Shown: piece by piece, positions 26,920 through 36,293 of the stretch
Layout of the letters: the number at the start of each line of letters is the position of its first letter
Numbering within the stretch: position 1 is the first letter of the stretch
Assembly: GCF_040932485.1 (NCBI RefSeq)
Contig: NZ_JBFRBH010000001.1
Location: forward strand, 620,001-684,000
DNA length: 64,000 bases
Source: Gymnodinialimonas sp. 202GB13-11
GTDB lineage: Bacteria; Pseudomonadota; Alphaproteobacteria; Rhodobacterales; Rhodobacteraceae
Reading direction: 5' to 3'
The notes under the pieces: model-generated
The model's input: the letters and a program-made list of their open reading frames with translations, nothing else
Database searches by the model: none
What the model was told of the DNA's origin: nothing
Made by a program: the position numbers and the translations under genes

Positions 26920-27708
26920 ATGACGGCCGAGCTTTCCCCGATCGACAAAGCCAAATACGTGGCCGCCCGCCGGGCGGTGGAATTCGTGGAGGACGGGATG
27001 CGCGTGGGCCTTGGCACAGGCTCGACCGCCGCGTGGATGGTCCGTTGCCTGGGTGAACTGGTCCGCGAAGAGGGGATGCAGATCACCGGCGTTGCGACCT
27101 CAACCCGCACGGCTGATCTGGCGCGCGAAGTGGGCGTGACAATCAAGACGCTGGATGAGGTGCGCTGGCTGGATCTGACGATTGATGGGGCGGACGAATA
27201 CGACCCGAACCTGAACCTGATCAAAGGTGGGGGCGGGGCGTTGCTCCATGAAAAGATCGTGGCGACGGCGAGCGACCAGATGGTGGTGATTGCGGACCTG
27301 ACGAAACAGGTGGATACGCTTGGTGCGTTTCCTCTGCCGGTGGAAATCATTCCCTTCGGCTGGCAAACCACGAAGGCGCTGATTGAAGAGATGCTGTCGA
27401 ACGTGGATGTGTTGGGGCGCTCGGCTTCCCTGCGGTTGAGCGGGACGGAGCCGTTCAAGACCGATGAGGGCAATTACATCCTTGATCTGCATCTGCGCCG
27501 CATCGCGCAGCCCGCGCAGGTCTCTCTGGTGCTCAACCAGATCCCCGGCGTGGTGGAGAATGGCCTGTTCCTCGACATCTGTGACGTGCTGGTGATCGGC
27601 AATGCCGATGGCACGGTGGAAGTGCGCGACATCAACAACGGCACGGTCGAGCATGAGCGTGTGGACGTGTCGGATACTGAAAACCTGTTCGACGAAGTGC
27701 GCGATTAA
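26920..27708 (+). CDS. rpiA: Ribose-5-phosphate isomerase A
   Basis: The protein has 262 residues from ATG 26920 (MTAELSPIDKAKY). The RpiA motifs are all present: GLGTGSTA near residue 30, DLTIDGADEYD near 84 and KGGGGALLHEKI near 100. It interconverts ribose-5-phosphate and ribulose-5-phosphate in the pentose-phosphate pathway. It is preceded by thiN in the same orientation and followed by a long gene-free gap. Confidence 0.96.
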   Translation: MTAELSPIDKAKYVAARRAVEFVEDGMRVGLGTGSTAAWMVRCLGELVREEGMQITGVATSTRTADLAREVGVTIKTLDEVRWLDLTIDGADEYDPNLNLIKGGGGALLHEKIVATASDQMVVIADLTKQVDTLGAFPLPVEIIPFGWQTTKALIEEMLSNVDVLGRSASLRLSGTEPFKTDEGNYILDLHLRRIAQPAQVSLVLNQIPGVVENGLFLDICDVLVIGNADGTVEVRDINNGTVEHERVDVSDTENLFDEVRD

Positions 27709-27802
27709 GGACCCGTCCGCGCGCTGATCTAAAGGAGCGGCTGCGCCGCATGTCTTTCGTCTCGTTGCTCGGCTTGCGCCGCGCGGCCTCGGCCTCGCGG
27801 AC

Positions 27803-27860
27803 CTTGCCCGCTTGGGGGCTCTGACCCCAAACCCCCGGAGTATTTTTGACCAATGGAAGA
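27803..27860 (+). repeat. Rhodobacteraceae-type intergenic repeat (GGAGTATTT element)
   Basis: TTGGGG (27812-27817) and CCCCAA (27825-27830) form a hairpin, followed by ACCCCCGGAGTATTTTTG and ACCAATGGAAGA. This string resembles a short element often seen between genes in Rhodobacteraceae (family knowledge). A degenerate relative is at 52704-52728 in this window. Confidence 0.5.
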
Positions 27861-27878
27861 CGCGCACGCCTGCGAGGA

Positions 27879-27997
27879 CGGCCGAAAGGCCGGAGGAGGG
27901 CGTGACCGCGGTCGCTGGTTCGCTTGATGGCTCGGGTCCTGTTCTGTTCGATTGGCTTTTGAGCCAAAGAAAGCGGCGCCGCTTGAATGCGGTCACG
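27879..27997. ncRNA. Candidate structured RNA or 3' end region
   Basis: Nested inverted repeats are visible: CGGCC-GAAA-GGCCG (27879-27892), TTGGCT-TTTG-AGCCAA (27952-27967), and the long-range arms CGTGACCGC (27901-27909) and GCGGTCACG (27989-27997). No open frame explains them. No clear promoter is seen, so an ncRNA is only one reading; mRNA 3' structure is another. Confidence 0.25.
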
Positions 27998-28271
27998 AGG
28001 CCTGCCGTGTGAAAGACGACAGGTCGGAAAAGATGCGCAGGTCCGATGCCGGACACCCTGCACCCGATTTGCCGATGGTTCGGCTTGGGTGGTCTGGGGG
28101 CGTCCGGCTTGTGACCGACAGCCTTGGGTCGATGATCATCGGTGCGCAGTATAGAGTGGCCGCAGGGGTGTTGCGCATTTTGGCACAGATGCGTGCGGTG
28201 CCCCCTCTGGCGTTAATGCATTGTTCATGGAATAGACTGATAGGCCCCCTCACCTGCGCAGGAGAAAAGCG

Positions 28272-29726
28272 ATGTCCGACTTCGATTATGACCTCTTTGT
28301 CATTGGCGGAGGGTCCGGCGGTGTCCGGGCCGCGCGCGTTGCTGCTGCCGGTGGTGCGAAGGTTGCGCTGGCCGAGGATAACCGGATGGGCGGGACCTGT
28401 GTGATCCGGGGCTGCGTGCCCAAGAAACTGATGGTCTTTGCGTCCAGCTACCGCGAGGGGTTTTCCGAGGCGCGCGCCTATGGGTGGGACGTGCAGGACG
28501 GCGAATTCAAGTGGCCGGTCTTTCGCGATCACCTGAACAAGGAATTGGACCGGCTGGAGGGTGTGTATCGCAAGCTCCTGGATGGATCGGGCGTGGAGAT
28601 TTTTGATGCCCGCGCGAAGCTGGCGGACGCTCATACTGTTGAGGTGGGCGGTGAGAAAAAGACCGCCAAACACATCCTGGTGGCGACCGGTGGCCATCCG
28701 GTGCGGCCCGACATGGCGAATGCGCATCTGGGCATTGTGTCCGATGACATCTTCAGCCTCGACAAGTTGCCCGAGAAGCTGCTGATCGTGGGCGGCGGTT
28801 ACATCGCCTGTGAATTCGCCTGCATCATGGCGGGCCTCGGCGTGGAGGTGACGCAGTACTACCGCGGGGCGCAAATCCTGCGGGGCTTTGATGACGAGGC
28901 ACGCGGTCTTATTGCGGAGATGATGCGCGAGCAGGGGATCAACCTGCATCTGGGCACCAACATCGTTGAGATGGGCGCGGCCGATGCCGATCACACAGCC
29001 TCTTGGACCGGCACTGACAGTGACGCAGCGATGGGGGCTTCGGCCCGGTCTGCAGGCGATCTTGTGCCCGAAGGCGGCAAGGGCGGGTTGATTTGGGTGA
29101 AATCCACCAACGGGCAGGAAGGCGTCTACGATCAGGTCCTTTTTGCCACCGGGCGCAGCCCGAATACCCGGGATATGGGTCTGGAAGAGATTGGCATCGA
29201 GGTGGGGCGTCGCGGCGAGATTATGGTGGATGAATACAGCCAGACTGCTGTGCCCTCGGTCTATGCCATTGGCGATGTGACCAACCGCGTGAACCTGACA
29301 CCCGTGGCAATCCGCGAGGGCATGGCCTTTGTGGAAACCGTCTTCAACGGCAATCCGACGCCGGTTGATCACGACCTGATCCCGTCAGCTGTTTTCACGA
29401 CGCCGGAATACGGCACTGTGGGCCTGACCGAGGAAGAGGCGCGTGAGCAGGAAGAGATCGAGGTTTACTGTACCTCGTTCCGGCCCATGCAGACGGCGTT
29501 TGCCGGCAAGCCCTGGCGCGTCTTGATGAAGCTTGTCGTGTCAAAGGCCAATCGGAAGGTGCTGGGCTGCCATATCGTGGCGCCGGGCGCGGGGGAGATG
29601 ATCCAGTTGGCGGGAATCGCGGTGAAAATGGGCGCAACCAAGGAAGATTTCGACCGAACGGTTGCAGTCCACCCCACGATGTCGGAAGAGATCGTGACGA
29701 TGCGCGAACCCATGAGGACTGCCTGA
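28272..29726 (+). CDS. gor: Glutathione-disulfide reductase
   Basis: The protein has 484 residues. IGGGSGGVRAAR is the FAD-binding motif, GGTCVIRGCVPKKL carries the redox pair Cys43/Cys48, a second dinucleotide motif IVGGGYIACEFA binds NADPH, and the C-terminal active-site base is in VHPTMSEE. The Arg pair in YYRGAQILRGFD favours NADPH. The product keeps glutathione reduced in the cytoplasm. A loop of about 35 residues after the second Rossmann fold (about 235-270, with ADADHTASW) looks longer than in textbook enzymes. AGGAG precedes the start. Confidence 0.93.
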   Translation: MSDFDYDLFVIGGGSGGVRAARVAAAGGAKVALAEDNRMGGTCVIRGCVPKKLMVFASSYREGFSEARAYGWDVQDGEFKWPVFRDHLNKELDRLEGVYRKLLDGSGVEIFDARAKLADAHTVEVGGEKKTAKHILVATGGHPVRPDMANAHLGIVSDDIFSLDKLPEKLLIVGGGYIACEFACIMAGLGVEVTQYYRGAQILRGFDDEARGLIAEMMREQGINLHLGTNIVEMGAADADHTASWTGTDSDAAMGASARSAGDLVPEGGKGGLIWVKSTNGQEGVYDQVLFATGRSPNTRDMGLEEIGIEVGRRGEIMVDEYSQTAVPSVYAIGDVTNRVNLTPVAIREGMAFVETVFNGNPTPVDHDLIPSAVFTTPEYGTVGLTEEEAREQEEIEVYCTSFRPMQTAFAGKPWRVLMKLVVSKANRKVLGCHIVAPGAGEMIQLAGIAVKMGATKEDFDRTVAVHPTMSEEIVTMREPMRTA

Positions 29727-29829
29727 ACCCGCTTTTTCGCGGCGAAAGCGCACATCTACGGGTGCAAAGCGGATTTTCTGCCCCATATAGGGCATCAACA
29801 GATGACGCATCCAAGAGGTGAGACGACAG

Positions 29830-31002
29830 ATGGCGGGTAACAGTGGCGGACCTTGGGGTGGCGGAGGCGGTGGCAACCGCGGCAACCAAGGCAGCAATGG
29901 CAGCGGCGATGATGGACGGCGGCCCTCCGGCCCCGGACGTGACGGCGGTGGCCAGAACATCCCCGAAATCGACGATATCGTGCGCAAGGGCCAGGAACAG
30001 CTGCGCGTCCTGATGGGCGGTCGCGGCGGTGGCACTGGCGGCGGACAGGGTGGTGGCGAAAGCCCGATCAGCCCGCGCACCATGTGGATCGGCGGTATCG
30101 TGGCGGCAGCAGCGGCCTATCTGTTCGCCTCGTTCTACACGGTTCAGCCCGGTGAGCAGGGGGTGGAGCTGTTCCTCGGCTCCGAATACCGCATCACCGA
30201 TGATGGCCCGCACTTTGCGTGGTGGCCTGTTGTAACAGCCGAAGTTATCGCCACCGATCAGGAGCGGACGGAGTCCATCGGTAACAACCGCGCCGGTGCC
30301 TCCGATCGCGGCCTGATGCTGACCACGGACGAAAACATCGTCGACATCGACTTCGACGTGGTCTGGAACATCTCAAACCCCGCCGATTTCCTGTTCAACT
30401 TGCGCGACCCCGAGGCCACCATCCGCGCCGTGGCGGAATCGGCCATGCGCGAGATCATCGCGCAGTCGGAACTCGCGCCGATCCTCAACCGCGACCGTCA
30501 GTTGATTGCCGACCAGGCCGAGGTGCTGATCCAGCAAACGCTCGATGTCTACGAATCCGGCATCAACGTTCTGCGTGTGAACCTTGACCGCGCGGACCCG
30601 CCGCAAGACGTGATCGAGGCCTTCCTGGACGTGCAAGCCGCAGAACAGGAACGGGACCGTCTGGAACGGACGGCTGACGCCTATTCGAACCGTGTGACGG
30701 CAGGGGCGCGTGGTGAAGCCGCGCAGATCCTTGAAGAAGCGGAAGGTTATCGCGCCCGCGTGGTGAACGAAGCCTTGGGTGAAGCCAGCCGTTTCCTCGC
30801 CGTTCTGGAAGAATATGAGGCCGCGCCGGACGTGACCCGCCGCCGCCTTTACCTAGAAACGCTGGAGCGCGTGTTGGGTGAGACCGATCTGGTCATCATC
30901 GACGGCGACACCGGTGGCGGACAAGGCGTTGTGCCGTACCTGCCGCTGAACGAACTGCGCCGCCCCTCTGGCAATGCAACAACGACCGGGAGCTCGAACT
31001 AA
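29830..31002 (+). CDS. hflK: HflK subunit of the FtsH regulator HflKC
   Basis: The protein has 390 residues from ATG 29830 (MAGNSGGPWGGGGG), after a GAGGTGA ribosome site. A Gly/Asn-rich cytoplasmic N-terminus is followed by one membrane segment (about residues 85-105) and an SPFH/band-7 domain with YTVQPGEQGVEL and a coiled-coil (AAEQERDRLERTA). HflKC forms a large periplasmic cage around FtsH and tunes its proteolysis. hflC starts 1 base after the stop, then DUF2065 and degP. Confidence 0.95.
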   Translation: MAGNSGGPWGGGGGGNRGNQGSNGSGDDGRRPSGPGRDGGGQNIPEIDDIVRKGQEQLRVLMGGRGGGTGGGQGGGESPISPRTMWIGGIVAAAAAYLFASFYTVQPGEQGVELFLGSEYRITDDGPHFAWWPVVTAEVIATDQERTESIGNNRAGASDRGLMLTTDENIVDIDFDVVWNISNPADFLFNLRDPEATIRAVAESAMREIIAQSELAPILNRDRQLIADQAEVLIQQTLDVYESGINVLRVNLDRADPPQDVIEAFLDVQAAEQERDRLERTADAYSNRVTAGARGEAAQILEEAEGYRARVVNEALGEASRFLAVLEEYEAAPDVTRRRLYLETLERVLGETDLVIIDGDTGGGQGVVPYLPLNELRRPSGNATTTGSSN

Positions 31003-31003
31003 T

Positions 31004-31903
31004 ATGTCTCGGATTACTTACCTTATCCCCGTCATCGTTCTGGGCATCGTTGTCATCTCGTCCTCGATCTTCGTGGTTGATGAACGCCAGCGTGCCCTCG
31101 TTCTTCAGTTCGGTCAGATCCGTCAGGTCATCAACGAGCCCGGCCTGAACTTCAAAATCCCGTTCATTCAGAACGTTGAGTATTTTGAGGACCGCATCCT
31201 GTCGCTGGATACGGAGCCGACGCAGGTGACGCCTTCGGACGATCGCCGTCTTGTGGTCAGCGCATTCGCGCGCTACCGGATCGACGATGTGGAAGAATTC
31301 GTGCAGGCCGTTCCGGGCGGTGTGCGTCAGGCCGAAGACTTGCTGGACGGTATTCTGCGCGCCCAGATCCGTTCGGTTCTGGGTGCAGATGGTGTGACGT
31401 CCAACACGATCCTGTCGCAGGACCGCGCGGGTCTGATGCGTCAGATCACGACCCAGGCGCGCAGTGATGCCGACGGCTTTGGCATCACGGTGCTGGACGT
31501 GCGTCTGCAACAGACCGACCTGCCGGAACAGAACCTCGACGCCACCTTCGCCCGGATGCGGGCCGAACGGGAACGCGAAGCGGCTGACGAGATCGCACGT
31601 GGTGAGGAAGCTGCGCAGCGCATCCGCGCCCAAGCCGACCGTACGGTGGTTGAGCTTGTGTCGGAAGCCAACCGTGAGGCTGAGATCACCCGTGGTGAGG
31701 CCGATGCGGAACGCACGCGCATCTTCGCTGAAGCCTTCGGGCAAGACGCGGAGTTCTACGATTTCACCCGCTCGCTGGCGGCCTACGAGACGGCTCTGCG
31801 GGAGAATTCGACCTTCGTGATCAGCCCCGACAGCGAGTTCTTCGAGTATTTCGACGGCTCGGCACTGGGTGGCGGCAACTCACTGGCGGCTCCGTCCGAG
31901 TAA
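31004..31903 (+). CDS. hflC: HflC subunit of the FtsH regulator HflKC
   Basis: The protein has 299 residues from ATG 31004. One N-terminal membrane segment (ITYLIPVIVLGIVVI) is followed by an SPFH domain (VDERQRALVLQFGQI) and a helical C-terminal region (ARMRAEREREAADEIARGEEAAQ). It pairs with HflK on the periplasmic face of the inner membrane. It is tightly coupled with hflK (1-base gap) and followed after 6 bases by the DUF2065 gene. Confidence 0.95.
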   Translation: MSRITYLIPVIVLGIVVISSSIFVVDERQRALVLQFGQIRQVINEPGLNFKIPFIQNVEYFEDRILSLDTEPTQVTPSDDRRLVVSAFARYRIDDVEEFVQAVPGGVRQAEDLLDGILRAQIRSVLGADGVTSNTILSQDRAGLMRQITTQARSDADGFGITVLDVRLQQTDLPEQNLDATFARMRAEREREAADEIARGEEAAQRIRAQADRTVVELVSEANREAEITRGEADAERTRIFAEAFGQDAEFYDFTRSLAAYETALRENSTFVISPDSEFFEYFDGSALGGGNSLAAPSE

Positions 31904-31909
31904 GCGCCC

Positions 31910-32104
31910 ATGTGGATCGCTATTGTCATGGGCCTTGGTATGGTTCTTGTGATTGAGGGGCTGGTGTTCGCACTGGCCCCTTCGCGTATGGAAGACCTGC
32001 TGAAAGCGCTCACGGCGATCCCGCCGGAGACGCGCCGCCTTATCGGGTTCGGCGCGGTTGCGTTGGGCGCAGTGCTGACCTCTTGGGGGATCAGCCTGCT
32101 ATAG
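31910..32104 (+). CDS. DUF2065 small membrane protein
   Basis: The protein has 64 residues with two hydrophobic segments (about 1-22 and 42-62) joined by a loop containing PSRMEDLLKAL and PPETRRLIG, the layout of DUF2065 proteins that usually sit beside hflKC. Function is unknown; the context suggests a link with FtsH/HflKC or DegP. It starts 6 bases after hflC. Confidence 0.88.
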   Translation: MWIAIVMGLGMVLVIEGLVFALAPSRMEDLLKALTAIPPETRRLIGFGAVALGAVLTSWGISLL

Positions 32105-32319
32105 GCCGCTTTCCCGCCCCGATCATGCGATTTGCATTTGGTTTGCCGCGCCCTCCGTGCCACTCTGATAGCAAGACGGGCGGTGTATTCTCACGCCTAT
32201 GTGACGGATTGCGTGCAACGGGTTGGGTTTCCCGAACTTGATCTGCGCGGATTTCGCCCAAATATCCTTGCCAGGGACAGGTGCGCCTGTCCGACGGTAT
32301 TTCAGGAGGCTTAGCAGTC

Positions 32320-33855
32320 GTGACGATCCCCCAAAGACCCCCTCATTTCGAAGACAGAGAGCCGCGTGTTGTGGCGCAAACACAAAGTCGCAGCATCGAC
32401 ATGCGCCTCGTGCTTGGCGCAGTCATGGCGGCCCTGACCGCCTTGGCCTTTGCCCTTGCGGCCACGCCCGCGCGTGCGCAGTCCGGCGCTTTGCCGAACT
32501 TTGCTGATCTGGTGGATCAGGTGGGGGACTCGGTGGTTAACATCACGACCTCCTCCGTTGTGGCGGGCCGGGCCGGGGGCGAACAGCCGCAAGTGCCCGA
32601 CGGATCACCGCTTGAGGATTTCTTCAACGATTTCCTCGATCGCCAAGGCCCTGACGGCGCCCCGCGCCGCAGTCAGGCGCTGGGATCCGGCTTTGTGATT
32701 TCCGAGGATGGCTATCTGGTCACGAACAACCACGTCATTGAGGGCGCGGACGAAATCATGATCGAATTCCGCAACGGGACCGAGCTTCCGGCGGAATTGA
32801 TCGGCACCGACCCCACCACCGACATTGCGCTGTTGAAGGTCGAAAGCGATGAGCCGCTTCCCTTTGTGGAATTCGGCGTGTCAGCCGATCACCGCGTTGG
32901 TGAATGGGTCATGGTGATGGGTAATCCGCTGGGGCAGGGCTTTTCCGTCTCGGTCGGCGTGATTTCCGCCTTTGGGCGCTCGCTTCAGGGCAGCTACGAT
33001 GACTTCATCCAGACCGATGCAGCGATCAACCAGGGGAATTCGGGCGGTCCGCTCTTCAACCTTGAAGGTGAAGTGATCGGCGTGAACACCGCGATCCTGT
33101 CGCCCACGGGCGGCTCCATCGGGATCGGCTTTGCCATGTCGTCGGACGTTGTGACTAACGTGGTCGCGCAGTTGCGTGAGTTCGGTGAAACCCGCCGCGG
33201 CTGGCTGGGTGTGCGCATTCAAGACGTGGATGCCAGCATGGCCGAGGCGATGGGCCTGGAAGAGGCGCGCGGTGCGATGGTCACGGACGTGCCGACTGGC
33301 CCCGCACTCGACGGCGGCGTTGAGGTTGGCGATGTGATCCTGTCCTTCGACGGGCAGGAGATCGAGGATACACGCGAACTTGTCCGTATTGTCGGGGAGT
33401 CGAATGTTGGCGAAACCGTCCGCGTTCTGGTCTTCCGCGATGGGGCGACCGAAACCCTGCGTGTGACCCTTGGACGTCGTGAGACGGCGGAAGGGCTTGG
33501 CGGCACCACCGCGCCGAATGGCAATGAGCCGACTCCCGATGTCGCGCCCACAAGCGAAATCCTAGGGATGACTCTGGCCCCGCTGACCGATGAGATGCGC
33601 CAGGAACTGGGCGCGCAGACCATCACGGGCGGTCTGGTGATCCAGCAGCTTGATCCGGTCTCGGATGCGGCCGAGATGGGCCTGCGCGTGGGGGACATCA
33701 TCACGGAAGTCACCCAACAGCCGGTCACAACGGTTGAGGAGTTTCAGACGCTTCTGCAATCGGCCCGCGATGCAGGCCAGCAGTCCATCCTTCTGCTGAT
33801 CCGGCGCGACGGCAACCCGCGCTTCATGGCGCTTGCGATTGGCGACGACAACTAA
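32320..33855 (+). CDS. degP: DegP/Do-like periplasmic serine protease
   Basis: From GTG 32320 the protein has 511 residues; AGGAGG lies ten bases upstream. A shorter start at 32371 or ATG 32401 would give a more usual signal peptide (MRLVLGAVMAALTALA). The catalytic triad is visible: His in TNNHVIEG, Asp in TTDIALLKV, Ser in QGNSGGPLF. Two PDZ domains follow. Do-type proteases degrade or refold misfolded envelope proteins. It ends the hflKC group, 215 bases after DUF2065, and carries a strong terminator. Confidence 0.93.
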   Translation: MTIPQRPPHFEDREPRVVAQTQSRSIDMRLVLGAVMAALTALAFALAATPARAQSGALPNFADLVDQVGDSVVNITTSSVVAGRAGGEQPQVPDGSPLEDFFNDFLDRQGPDGAPRRSQALGSGFVISEDGYLVTNNHVIEGADEIMIEFRNGTELPAELIGTDPTTDIALLKVESDEPLPFVEFGVSADHRVGEWVMVMGNPLGQGFSVSVGVISAFGRSLQGSYDDFIQTDAAINQGNSGGPLFNLEGEVIGVNTAILSPTGGSIGIGFAMSSDVVTNVVAQLREFGETRRGWLGVRIQDVDASMAEAMGLEEARGAMVTDVPTGPALDGGVEVGDVILSFDGQEIEDTRELVRIVGESNVGETVRVLVFRDGATETLRVTLGRRETAEGLGGTTAPNGNEPTPDVAPTSEILGMTLAPLTDEMRQELGAQTITGGLVIQQLDPVSDAAEMGLRVGDIITEVTQQPVTTVEEFQTLLQSARDAGQQSILLLIRRDGNPRFMALAIGDDN

Positions 33856-33886
33856 CGACAAGTCGACCTTTACTGGTCTGACCTTG

Positions 33887-33914
33887 ACCCCCGGCGCGTG
33901 CGTCGGGGGTTTTT
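33887..33914 (+). terminator. Intrinsic terminator after degP
   Basis: ACCCCCG (33887-33893), a 10-base loop and CGGGGGT (33904-33910) followed by TTTT, 32 bases past the degP stop. Confidence 0.88.
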
Positions 33915-33927
33915 CGTGGCCTTTGTC

Positions 33928-34503
33928 CTAGCCCGCATCGCCCCCGGCGGCGAGACTGGGATCCCAAACCGACAGGCCAAGCTGTCGCGCAGCGGCAAGG
34001 CTGAGGACCCCGGAATCAAGGCCTTGAGGGGCCTGATAGGCGCGCACGGCACGTACAGTGGCGCGGTCCAGCACGCCAGTGATGGGGCCAGTATAATGGC
34101 CACGGGCCTCCAACGCGCGTTGCAGGGTTGCGATATATTCAGGATCGGCGATCTGCATGGCGCAGGGGGTTTCAAACCATGTCTCCGTGCGATCCTCGAC
34201 GATGCGTTGCTCGGTCGAGGTAACGAACACGGCGGGGCGGCGGACGTTGCCGTCGCGATCCAGCTGTTCGGGTTCAACCATGATCTGCTCGGTCACGGTT
34301 TCGATCACCGCAGGCTCAATCTCGCGGCCATAGCAACTGGACGGGTTGGCATCGGGCGGTCCGATCCCGCGCATGACCTGTACGCCCGCAGCGCCGGAAT
34401 GGGTCGAAGGTTCGATCACCGACGTAAAGCCAGTGTCATCCGGCGCGCTTGTTTGGCACGCCGAGAGACCGCCCAAGGCGGCAAGTAGGATCAGTTTACG
34501 CAT
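33928..34503 (-). CDS. Lipoprotein with peptidoglycan-binding-like domain
   Basis: The protein has 191 residues. The lipobox LSAC ends a short signal sequence (MRKLILLAALGG), so the mature protein should start at a lipid-modified Cys16. The middle is variable. The C-terminal region PEYIATLQRALEARGHYTGP through DRATVRAVRAYQ has the helix-rich pattern of PG_binding_1 domains. It probably anchors or senses cell-wall material at the membrane. It is convergent with degP and shares the terminator region only on the other strand. Confidence 0.83.
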   Translation of the reverse strand: MRKLILLAALGGLSACQTSAPDDTGFTSVIEPSTHSGAAGVQVMRGIGPPDANPSSCYGREIEPAVIETVTEQIMVEPEQLDRDGNVRRPAVFVTSTEQRIVEDRTETWFETPCAMQIADPEYIATLQRALEARGHYTGPITGVLDRATVRAVRAYQAPQGLDSGVLSLAAARQLGLSVWDPSLAAGGDAG

Positions 34504-34570
34504 GGGCCTGCTCGGGTCCTGCCTTTTGTTATCCGATCAGTTTAGCGCAAATGGCGCAGTCTGGAAAGGA

Positions 34571-34954
34571 TCACGGTTGATCGCCAGCCTTAGCGCCCTG
34601 ATGCAGACGCACCAGATCATCAAGCATGGGTGAGATATCTTCGACATGCTCCGCGATCACATGGGTCACACCAGATTCGCGCTGCACCCGGCCCGTGATG
34701 CGCAGAAGTCGCCCCGCAATCACCGCGCGGCGGTATTTGAGGTACATTTTCTGCCAGACGATGACGTTGCAGACGCCAAATTCATCCTCCAGCGTGATGA
34801 AGATCACGCCCTTTGCCGTGCCGGGGCGTTGGCGCACCAACACCAGCCCGGCCACACAAATCCGCGCATTCTCCGGCGGGAGATGCAGCAGGTGATGGGG
34901 CAGGCAATCGGGTGGCCTGGGCCAATCAGGGGCGCGTAGGGCGGGTTCAACCAT
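34571..34954 (-). pseudogene. dnaE2: DnaE2 C-terminal OB-fold fragment (SOS-box headed)
   Basis: The open frame has 127 residues from ATG 34954. Residues about 25-115 ([23 protein letters not shown], then VCNVIVW and [10 protein letters not shown]) match the end of the translesion polymerase DnaE2, whose full length is near 1,100 residues; the polymerase core is missing. The start sits 4 bases after a GTTC-N7-GTTC SOS box, and TTGCAT/TATTTT-like promoter elements overlap it, so the reading frame may be expressed, possibly leaderless. It may be a decayed dnaE2 that kept promoter and tail, or a small SOS-induced nucleic-acid-binding protein. Confidence 0.7.
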
Positions 34955-34956
34955 GA

Positions 34957-36203
<1,247 letters not shown>

Positions 36204-36293
36204 AATCGCGTTAATTCCCAGCCTCCGCCCAAAACTCGCCCCTTTCGGGAACAATCCTCGGACTTGAACCTTGCTGTTTCCGAGGAAGATCAA

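Larger units (their letters stand above)
27709..28271. other. 563-base gene-free gap between rpiA and gor
   Basis: I support no protein gene here: open frames on both strands lack a ribosome site or a convincing composition. The gap contains a GGAGTATTT-type repeat (27803-27860), several hairpins (27879-27997) and then a less structured part that must hold the gor promoter. The base before gor has the ribosome site AGGAG (about 28260). Confidence 0.6.

Noticed and set aside
27993-29372. 459-codon minus-strand open frame opposite gor
   Set aside because: It lies almost entirely over the well-supported glutathione reductase and reads as a GC-skew shadow (many His/Arg, no domain).
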